Assembly (NCBI GenBank): GCA_021805955.1
Contig: JAJZDO010000025.1
Location: 1 to 8,743, forward strand
Source: Acidobacteriota bacterium
Lineage (GTDB): Bacteria; Acidobacteriota; Terriglobia; Terriglobales; Acidobacteriaceae
DNA length: 8,743 nucleotides
Reading direction: 5' to 3'
Both the position numbers and the translations under genes were made by a program. Shown piece after piece: positions 1 to 5,397 of this stretch; position 1 is the first letter of the stretch; the number at the start of each line of letters is the position of its first letter. The notes under the pieces are model-generated. The model worked only from the letters and a program-made list of their open reading frames with translations. It was not told the origin of the DNA and did no database searches.

Positions 1-863
1 TACGTCGTCCAGTAACCGAAAGAAATCACAAATCCCAGCCCGAAGACGATGCCTGTCCAATGCACGCCCATCGGGTTGGCGCTGAAGTGGGCCGTATCGC
101 GCCACAGATGGACGTAGTCCTGGCCCCGATAATTGCTGGCGATCCGGGCCACCATCTTGTGCCAGCCCCCGGCCTCCACCAGCCCCAGAATCGGCACCAG
201 CAGCGCCCCTGCCCAGATCAGCACAAACTGCAGCACCTCGTTATAAATCGCCGAACGCAACCCGCCCAGCCCCACGTAAACCGCCACCGCCAGCGACGAC
301 ATCAGGATGCTGAAGGTGATGTCCCAGCCCAGCACCACCTTCATCACCACGGCCATGGAGAACATGTTCACGCCGCTCATCAGGACCATTTCAATGGCGA
401 AGGAGAAAGCCGCCAGAATGCGGCTGGACTCGCCAAAGCGCAACTTCAAATAACCTGGCACCGAGTGCGTCTTGCAGACGTAATAAAACGGCATCATCAC
501 CAGGCCGAGAAACAACATCGCCGGGATGGCGCCGATCCAGTACCAGTGCGTGGCCAGAATGCCGTATTGATACGCCGACCCGGCCCAGCCCATCAGCTCC
601 AGCGAACCCATGTTCGCCGAGACAAAACTCAGCCCCGCAATCCATGCCGTCATCTCCCGCCCGGCCAGAAAAAACTGTTCGCTGGTGTTGCTGCTCTGCC
701 GGAGATAGAAACCGATAAACAGCACCATCGTGAAATAGATCGCGATCACCGCAACATCCAGCGGTGTCAGGTGCGCCAGTTGCCCATGCGGCGGCGGAGT
801 CAGCAACATGGCCAGCATGGATGACCCGGAAACAATGCTGGATGCGCTTGCGGAAACCATCAT
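1..863 (-). CDS. Sodium:solute symporter (SSS/SGLT family), partial: N-terminal 287 residues
   Basis: This is an inner-membrane transporter that probably drives uptake of a sugar or related solute with the sodium gradient. The reading frame is open from the ATG at 863 to the window edge, so the C-terminal part (families usually run about 450-600 residues) lies outside. A hydrophobic segment at about residues 34-54 is followed by the SSS-typical F-F-L-A-G-R-E-M at 64-71, a S-A-N-M-G-S-L-E-L-M-G stretch at 82-92 and the family signature G-G-L-R-S-A-I-Y-N-E-V-L-Q at 200-212. Further hydrophobic segments lie near 106-128, 150-176, 184-200 and 208-230. Tandem ATG codons (863, 860) leave the exact start uncertain, and Met16 is another option. 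The gene starts 6 bases after the araD stop and must be co-transcribed with it, which points to a pentose, a sugar acid or a breakdown product as substrate. Family is certain; substrate is inferred from the neighbour only. Confidence 0.9.
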   Translation of the reverse strand, partial: MMVSASASSIVSGSSMLAMLLTPPPHGQLAHLTPLDVAVIAIYFTMVLFIGFYLRQSSNTSEQFFLAGREMTAWIAGLSFVSANMGSLELMGWAGSAYQYGILATHWYWIGAIPAMLFLGLVMMPFYYVCKTHSVPGYLKLRFGESSRILAAFSFAIEMVLMSGVNMFSMAVVMKVVLGWDITFSILMSSLAVAVYVGLGGLRSAIYNEVLQFVLIWAGALLVPILGLVEAGGWHKMVARIASNYRGQDYVHLWRDTAHFSANPMGVHWTGIVFGLGFVISFGYWTT

Positions 864-869
864 GCGGAG

Positions 870-1583
870 CTAGGCCTCCCCGTCTTTCTGGGTCGCTTGC
901 CCATAGGTGGCGTTCGCGCCGTGCTTGCGCTTGTGATGCCGATCCAACAGGTGTTGCGGAATCCCTGCACTGGAACCAGCGAGCGTTTCCGTGTGCAGAG
1001 CTAGCCGGGCGACGTATTCCAGGATCGCCGCGTGATGCACCGCATCCTCTATCGACTTTCCCCAACAGAAGGGCGCGTGCCCGGCCACCAAAACTGCGGG
1101 AATGGACAATGGATCGAGTTCACGGAAACAGCGCGCGATCACTTCGCCTGTGTTGCGCACATAGTCATCTCCAACTTCGTCGGCGCGCAGCATCTCGGTC
1201 ACAGGGACCGGGCCGTGAAAATAATCCGCGTGAGTAGTGCCATAACACGGGATCGGCTTCCTCGCCTGCGCCCACGCCGTCGCATACTCAGAATGCGTGT
1301 GGACCACGCCGCCAATTTCAGGGAAAGCTCGATAGAGCACAAGGTGGGTGGCCAGATCGGACGAAGGTCTCAACGTACCTTCCACAATTTTTCCCTCCAG
1401 ATCGGTGACCACCATGTCTTCCGGCTTCAGAGATTCATACGCCACGCCGCTGGGCTTGATGGCGACCAGACCCTGTTTGCGGTCAATGCCGCTCACGTTG
1501 CCAAATGTGTCCATCACCAGCCCCAGCCGCACAATCTCCTGATTGGCGCGGAGGACTTCACTTCTTAGTCGCTGCAGCAACAC
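870..1583 (-). CDS. araD: L-ribulose-5-phosphate 4-epimerase (class II aldolase family)
   Basis: This cytoplasmic metal-dependent enzyme interconverts L-ribulose 5-phosphate and D-xylulose 5-phosphate, the last step of L-arabinose entry into the pentose phosphate pathway. The 237 residues match the length of E. coli AraD (231) and align nearly without gaps. Visible are G-N-V-S at 28-31, K-P-S-G at 43-46, S-S-D at 74-76 (Asp76), the metal ligands H-T-H at 95-97 and His169, T-T-H-A-D at 116-120 (Asp120), and the C-terminal L-L-D-R-H..R-K-H-G and Y-G-Q (Tyr227). Class II relatives such as fuculose-phosphate aldolase lack this C-terminal pattern. The start is GTG at 1583, chosen because it aligns with the E. 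coli N terminus and has a ribosome site 7 bases upstream. It is the first gene of a minus-strand unit with the symporter. No araA or araB is in view. Confidence 0.93.
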   Translation of the reverse strand: MLLQRLRSEVLRANQEIVRLGLVMDTFGNVSGIDRKQGLVAIKPSGVAYESLKPEDMVVTDLEGKIVEGTLRPSSDLATHLVLYRAFPEIGGVVHTHSEYATAWAQARKPIPCYGTTHADYFHGPVPVTEMLRADEVGDDYVRNTGEVIARCFRELDPLSIPAVLVAGHAPFCWGKSIEDAVHHAAILEYVARLALHTETLAGSSAGIPQHLLDRHHKRKHGANATYGQATQKDGEA

Positions 1584-1588
1584 TGATA

Positions 1589-1594
1589 CACCTC
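1589..1594 (-). promoter_or_regulatory. Ribosome binding site of araD
   Basis: The minus strand reads GAGGTG here, leaving 7 bases between GAGG and the GTG start at 1583. It supports the GTG as the true araD start, since there is no nearby in-frame ATG that would preserve alignment with AraD proteins. Confidence 0.6.
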
Positions 1595-1696
1595 ACCCGC
1601 CATAGACAGACATACAAAGAGATCATATCGAACAGGCCTGCAGATGGGCATTTTCCTGACGTTCCAAGATTTCTTCCGGCCACATTTTGGGTGTGT

Positions 1697-1749
1697 CCAA
1701 AGTGTCTCCAAAATCTGAAGTTCGAGCTTCGTCAATTTGGACTGGCCAT
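1697..1749 (-). pseudogene. Decayed 5' end of a BlaI/MecI-type repressor gene
   Basis: Reading the minus strand from 1738 to 1697 gives K-L-T-K-L-E-L-Q-I-L-E-T-L-W, which closely matches the first helix of BlaI/MecI winged-helix repressors (consensus like L-T-x-L-E-x-x-I-M-x-x-L-W). An ATG lies at 1749-1747 with a good ribosome site (GGAGG, 10 bases upstream, near 1760-1764), but it reads M-A-S-P-N-stop. One extra base around 1738 would restore M-A-S-P-K-L-T-K-L-E-L. Beyond Trp the frame no longer resembles the family: the recognition helix and the usual Y-T-T-V motif are absent in all three frames, and araD begins about 110 bases later, leaving no room for the normal roughly 120-residue protein. 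I read this as a frameshifted, truncated remnant. A chance match or an unrecognised short gene cannot be excluded. Confidence 0.45.
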
Positions 1750-1772
1750 TTTCACTACTCCCTCCGTCATTT

Positions 1773-1787
1773 CGGTTACTACAACCG
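1773..1787. repeat. Short inverted repeat CGGTT-ACTAC-AACCG
   Basis: Perfect 5-base arms flank a 5-base centre. The repeat lies 24-38 bases upstream of the ATG of the blaI-like remnant, where an autoregulatory operator would be expected. The centre plus right arm carries ACTACA, similar to half-sites reported for BlaI-type repressors. It is short enough to occur by chance. Confidence 0.3.
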
Positions 1788-1962
1788 TTTGCGCTGCTGC
1801 CACGGGGGATTTTAGAAATGCAACCGGGTGAATCCGCGGAATATAGACCCACGTACTGTAATGGGACTGGTTGCGGCCAGCCGTGGACCAATGGGTGGTA
1901 CAAGTTATTGGGTTATTTCACGGTTTGTTCGGCTGAGGCCTACTTCAGTATGATGGAACTCG

Positions 1963-2655
1963 ATGAGTCTGCCCGATACAGTATTTATCTTCGTTTTGGC
2001 GCTAATCATCTTCGGGCCCAAGAAGCTGCCGGAGATTGGGCGGCAACTTGGCCGATTGGTCGGCGAGTTCAGGCGTGCCAGCAACGAATTCAAGTTTCAG
2101 ATTGAAGAGGAGTTGCGACAGGTCGAATTGTCAGACCGGCAAACGATTTCTATGCGCAAGAATGAGTTGGAATCGTCTACCTCGACCCCATCCACTGAAC
2201 CGTCCACGACTGGCGCGACAACTGAGTCGGATGTCTCGACCTCATCGCCCGATCTTATCTACCCGGAAGAAACGCTTCCGGCCGGGCAGTATCCCAACAT
2301 CGAAAATCTGGACGCCGACACACTGAACATACCGAATCGAAATCCGGCAGAATCGGAATCTTCCAGGGACGAGAAGGATGCCGAGCTTTCAGCCGATACG
2401 CGATCCGACTCGCCGACGATTCGCGCGGCCGACGGCGCGCAACCCCGGACTACCCTTCCCTATGCCGGTGCGGAAGCCGCTTCATACGTACCCGTGGAAA
2501 CCGTCCCGCCTGCCATCGGCGAAGAGTCTGGATCGGCGTCGGATGCAACGGCAGCCAGCGTTCCACCAACGGCGAGTGCAACCCAGAAGCCTGAACACGA
2601 ACTCGCTGGTCCCTACGCCGCTCCCCCTGTAGCAGCGGACATCACCCATGGTTGA
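1963..2655 (+). CDS. Sec-independent translocase subunit, TatA/TatB family, with long disordered tail
   Basis: This is a single-span membrane subunit of the twin-arginine translocase, which moves folded proteins across the inner membrane. The short N-terminal hydrophobic helix (about residues 5-17) is followed by the family hallmark F-G-P-K-K-L-P-E-I-G at 17-26 and then an amphipathic, charged helix to about residue 60 (R-R-A-S-N-E-F-K-F-Q-I-E-E-E-L). Residues from about 68 to 230 are rich in Pro, Ser, Thr, Ala, Glu and Asp with no hydrophobic segments, so they are probably disordered. At 230 residues it is much longer than E. coli TatA (89) or TatB (171). The start at ATG 1963 puts the helix right at the N terminus as usual; the ribosome site is weak. 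Its end overlaps tatC by 8 bases. Whether it acts as TatA, TatB or both cannot be decided here; direct linkage to tatC favours a TatB-like role. Confidence 0.9.
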   Translation: MSLPDTVFIFVLALIIFGPKKLPEIGRQLGRLVGEFRRASNEFKFQIEEELRQVELSDRQTISMRKNELESSTSTPSTEPSTTGATTESDVSTSSPDLIYPEETLPAGQYPNIENLDADTLNIPNRNPAESESSRDEKDAELSADTRSDSPTIRAADGAQPRTTLPYAGAEAASYVPVETVPPAIGEESGSASDATAASVPPTASATQKPEHELAGPYAAPPVAADITHG

Positions 2656-3454
2656 CCTGTTGGATCGCGCCCGCACGGCTGTGGGCGACCGAGCCGATCT
2701 ACCCGGCATGAGCCTGCTGGAGCATTTGCAAGAGCTTCGCAAGCGCCTGGTGTACTCCCTGCTCTCCATCGGCGTTGGATTTTTTGTTGCCTATGGTTTT
2801 CACGACCGAATAGCCTCGCTGATGATCGCCCCTCTTACCAAGGCCCTGACGGCCCATCATCTCCCAGCGAAACTGGTCTACCTGAATCCGATGGATGGAT
2901 TCAATTTTTATCTTAAGATTGGGCTGTTCGGCGGCGTCATTCTCGCGTCGCCTTTCATTCTGTACCAGGTGTGGCTGTTCATCGCTCCCGGCCTGTATCA
3001 GCAGGAAAAGCGCTATCTGGTTCCGTTCATGGTCGCGACCGTAGGGCTGTTCCTTACCGGAGCGTTTTTTGGCTATCGATTTGTGTATCCCGGCGCGCTC
3101 GAATTTCTGATCGGCTACAGCAAACAGTTCACCCCCATGGTGACCATCGGTGAGTATACAGAACTGTTTCTCACCGTCATTCTTGGTCTGGGGATCGTCT
3201 TTGAATTGCCAATCCTGGTCTTTTTCCTGGCGTTGTTTGGGATCGTCAATTCCAGGTGGCTGTGGAAGAACATCCGCTACGCTATCCTGGTCATTTTCAT
3301 CGTCGCCGGCATCATCACTCCGACACCCGATCCACTCAGCATGTGCCTGTTTGCGACGCCCATGTTAGCGCTGTACCTGCTCAGTATCGGCGTAGCCCAT
3401 ATGGTCCATCCCGACACTCGAAATAAGCGGAAGAAAGCAAAACTGGAGGTTTGA
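2648..3454 (+). CDS. tatC: Sec-independent protein translocase TatC
   Basis: This is the six-span inner-membrane core of the twin-arginine translocase and recognises the RR signal peptide. At 268 residues it is normal for the family (E. coli 258). The cytoplasmic N-terminal motif H-L-Q-E-L-R-K-R-L (26-34) carries Glu29, matching E. coli Glu15. The loop motif F-I-A-P-G-L-Y-Q-Q-E (111-120) ends in Glu120, matching Glu103. F-E-L-P-I (185-189) has Glu186, and T-P-T-P-D-P (224-229) has Asp228, matching Glu170 and Asp211. Thus all key polar residues are kept. The basic C terminus (N-K-R-K-K-A-K) is expected in the cytoplasm. The ATG lies inside the last codons of the upstream tatA/B gene and has no clear ribosome site of its own, which suggests translational coupling. 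The stop overlaps the next start (TGATG). Confidence 0.97.
   Translation: MVDLLDRARTAVGDRADLPGMSLLEHLQELRKRLVYSLLSIGVGFFVAYGFHDRIASLMIAPLTKALTAHHLPAKLVYLNPMDGFNFYLKIGLFGGVILASPFILYQVWLFIAPGLYQQEKRYLVPFMVATVGLFLTGAFFGYRFVYPGALEFLIGYSKQFTPMVTIGEYTELFLTVILGLGIVFELPILVFFLALFGIVNSRWLWKNIRYAILVIFIVAGIITPTPDPLSMCLFATPMLALYLLSIGVAHMVHPDTRNKRKKAKLEV
3445..3450 (+). promoter_or_regulatory. Ribosome binding site of the M28 peptidase gene
   Basis: GGAGGT lies inside the last codons of tatC, with 3 bases before the ATG at 3454 and no room before the alternative TTG at 3451. It therefore favours the ATG, which overlaps the tatC stop as TGATG. Confidence 0.6.
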
Positions 3455-4404
3455 TGCGGCGACGGCTGGAGCATGTGGCAATACTGGCAGGTCTGATATT
3501 TGTTTTCGGCCTTGAAGCTCCAGGTATCGTCCGGGCGCAAACGAGTCACCGCGACCGTGCTACTGCGCAAATCGAGTTCAATGGCAACCGCGCCTATCAG
3601 TATGCGCAGCAGATTGTGAACTGCGGGCCGCGCTGGATCGGAAGCCCCGGCCATGCTTGCGCGGAAAATTTTCTAAAGAAGCAATTCGCCAAAGACAATA
3701 TCGAAGAGGATACCTTCTCGACGAATACGCCTGCCGGCGTCATGACCATGCACAACTTCATCGTGAAATTTCCAGGCAAGAAGGATGGCGTGATCGTGTT
3801 GGCCTCGCATTACGAGACGAATTATCCGTTGCGCGATATCCATTATGTGGGCGCCAACGATGGTGCCGCGACAAGTGCGCTTCTCATCGAGATGGCAAAC
3901 TACCTGCGTGGCCGCAAGCTCGACGGCGACAGCATTTGGCTGGTATTTTTCGATGGCGAAGAAGCGATCCAGGAGTGGTCGGACACGGACTCCCTGTACG
4001 GCAGCCGTCATCTTGCGGCAAAATGGGACCGCGACGGGACGCTGAAACGCATCCAGGCGTTTCTCCTTTTGGATATGATCGGCGACAAGGACCTCGACAT
4101 CGCGCGCGATCAGAATTCGACGCCCTGGCTGCTGGATCTGGTGCAGAAAGCGGCCAAACAAGAGGGCGATGCGTCCTATTTTTTCGCGACAACGAATGCG
4201 ATCGAAGATGACCACCTGCCTTTCGTTCAGCGCGGCGTTCCCAGCGCGGACATCATCGACTATGATTACGGTCCGCATACTTTTTTGCATCCGGACGGGT
4301 ATCATCACACCGCCGAGGACACCATGGATAAGATCAGCGCCCATAGCCTGACGGTGGTCGGCCAGACGATGCTGGAAACCATTCATTTGCTGAATCAGCG
4401 ATAG
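3454..4404 (+). CDS. Secreted M28-family zinc enzyme, glutaminyl-cyclase type
   Basis: This is an exported zinc enzyme of the M28 fold: a glutaminyl-peptide cyclotransferase (forming N-terminal pyroglutamate) or a related aminopeptidase. Its 316 residues start with an arginine-rich n-region (M-R-R-R), a hydrophobic core at 8-20 and a likely signal peptidase site V-R-A|Q after residue 28. Putative zinc ligands are Asp136 (G-A-N-D-G-A), Glu170 (F-F-D-G-E-E, with Glu169 as general base) and His285 (H-H-T). Glu-Glu-Ala, Trp175 and D-S-L-Y-G-S-R-H-L-A-A-K (179-190) match animal glutaminyl cyclase strikingly, as do L-L-D-M-I-G (Asp207) and E-D-D-H-L-P-F (251-257). The tryptophan preceding the last zinc His in human enzyme is His284 here, and the segment before it is longer. 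The gene follows tatC with a one-base overlap, suggesting coupling to export. The cyclase or peptidase choice is open. Confidence 0.88.
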   Translation: MRRRLEHVAILAGLIFVFGLEAPGIVRAQTSHRDRATAQIEFNGNRAYQYAQQIVNCGPRWIGSPGHACAENFLKKQFAKDNIEEDTFSTNTPAGVMTMHNFIVKFPGKKDGVIVLASHYETNYPLRDIHYVGANDGAATSALLIEMANYLRGRKLDGDSIWLVFFDGEEAIQEWSDTDSLYGSRHLAAKWDRDGTLKRIQAFLLLDMIGDKDLDIARDQNSTPWLLDLVQKAAKQEGDASYFFATTNAIEDDHLPFVQRGVPSADIIDYDYGPHTFLHPDGYHHTAEDTMDKISAHSLTVVGQTMLETIHLLNQR

Positions 4405-4413
4405 CATCCATAC

Positions 4414-5397
4414 ATGCCATTCGGCACATATCTTTTGCATGGCCAGATGCTCGGCGGAGCGCCGTTGTGGTTATGGCTCCTCTTCCATGTATTGGTCCTC
4501 GCACTGCTAGGCGTGGACTGGGCCGTTACGAAAAACGCGCGCGAAGAACAGACGTTGGCCCGACGCGCCCATTGGATGACAGCCGTCTGGATTCTGGCGG
4601 CGCTCCTGTTTGCGCTGCTGGTCGACCGCGTATTGTCCCACAGATACGCACTGGAATACCTGACCGGCTATGGCATCGAGGAATCGCTCAGCATCGACAA
4701 TCTATTTGTCTTTCTCGTGCTCTTCCGCGCCTTCGGTTTGGAACCAGCGAGGCAGCGGAGCCTGCTTTTCTTCGGGGTTCTAGGAGCCATCGCGATGCGT
4801 GGCGTCATGATCTTTGCCGGCATTGGACTGCTGAGCGCCTTTTCCTGGATGAACTATTTCTTCGGCGCGATCCTGCTCTACACGGCGTGGCATCTGCTCT
4901 GGAAGTCTCTCAAGTCGGGGCCTGACCACACTCCACGCTGGATCGACTGGTTCACCGGTCACCTGCCCATGGCAACCCATGAACATCGAGAGCGCTTCCT
5001 GGTGCGGGAAGACGGGCACCTGCGTGTCACTTCGATGTTTGTCGCGCTGATTGCTATTGAGATGACCGACCTGATGTTTGCCACCGACTCGATTCCAGCC
5101 GTACTGGCCGTGTCGCATCATCCCTTCGTCGTTTATTCTTCGAACATTTTCGCGGTAATGGGATTACGCTCTCTCTACTTCACATTGGCGGCGACACTGG
5201 AAAAGCTGCATCGACTGCGCTACGGATTGGTGGCGATTCTGGCTTTCGTCGGCCTCAAGATGATGCTAAGCAATGTCTACCCCATCTCCATTTTGGTTTC
5301 GCTCGCCGTGCTGGGATCGGCGGTCGCCTTTTCTGTCGTCTGGTCGCTGCTTTCCAGGCCGGAGTCGTCAAAAATACCCTCTAAGAAAAGTCGATGA
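4414..5397 (+). CDS. TerC/Alx-family integral membrane protein, probable metal (Mn) exporter
   Basis: This polytopic inner-membrane protein belongs to the TerC family, named from tellurite resistance. Members such as E. coli Alx and MntP-independent TerC proteins are linked to manganese export, and Bacillus TerC proteins to metal loading of secreted enzymes. The family core is clear: G-I-E-E-S-L-S-I-D-N-L-F-V-F at 87-100 (Glu89, Glu90, Asp95, Asn96), F-F-G-V-L-G-A-I-A-M-R-G at 119-130, and I-E-M-T-D-L-M-F-A-T-D-S-I-P-A-V at 215-230 (Glu216, Asp219, Asp225), followed by S-N-I-F-A-V-M-G-L-R-S-L-Y-F. About 8-9 hydrophobic segments are visible, and 327 residues is typical. The ATG at 4414 is 9 bases after the upstream stop but has no clear ribosome site; Met12 (4447) is an alternative. 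It ends the tat operon, and its 3' end overlaps nadB. Family is sure; the metal is inferred. Confidence 0.92.
   Translation: MPFGTYLLHGQMLGGAPLWLWLLFHVLVLALLGVDWAVTKNAREEQTLARRAHWMTAVWILAALLFALLVDRVLSHRYALEYLTGYGIEESLSIDNLFVFLVLFRAFGLEPARQRSLLFFGVLGAIAMRGVMIFAGIGLLSAFSWMNYFFGAILLYTAWHLLWKSLKSGPDHTPRWIDWFTGHLPMATHEHRERFLVREDGHLRVTSMFVALIAIEMTDLMFATDSIPAVLAVSHHPFVVYSSNIFAVMGLRSLYFTLAATLEKLHRLRYGLVAILAFVGLKMMLSNVYPISILVSLAVLGSAVAFSVVWSLLSRPESSKIPSKKSR

Larger units (their letters stand above)
1584..1962. other. Intergenic region between divergent araD and tat units
   Basis: This 379-base gap separates the minus-strand araD unit from the plus-strand tat operon, so it must contain both promoters. 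It is visibly richer in A and T than the flanking genes. Apart from the blaI-like remnant and an inverted repeat at 1773-1787, I see no convincing protein, RNA gene or terminator. Open frames crossing it in both directions lack recognisable motifs and ribosome sites, and the plus-strand one is out of frame with the tat gene it overlaps. I could not assign -35/-10 boxes with confidence. Confidence 0.6.

Noticed and set aside
60..824. Long plus-strand open frame of 254 codons
   Set aside because: It is antisense to the symporter gene. Its translation is His/Arg/Gln-rich with no motif, while the opposite strand gives a clear SSS-family protein.
391..1065. Minus-strand open frame of 224 codons crossing from the symporter into araD
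   Set aside because: It spans parts of two well-recognised genes in another frame, and its composition is typical of a GC-rich shadow frame.
1854..1860. TACTGTA considered as a BlaI operator half-site
   Set aside because: It is not palindromic, has no partner half-site at the right distance and is short enough to be chance.
1737..2105. Plus-strand open frame of 122 codons upstream of and across the tat gene
   Set aside because: It has no ribosome site or recognisable motif, and its second half overlaps the clear TatA/B coding start in another frame.
4389..4399. Palindrome GCTGA-A-TCAGC at the end of the M28 gene
   Set aside because: The one-base centre cannot form a hairpin loop, no T-run follows, and the downstream gene begins only 9 bases after the stop, so it is not a terminator.
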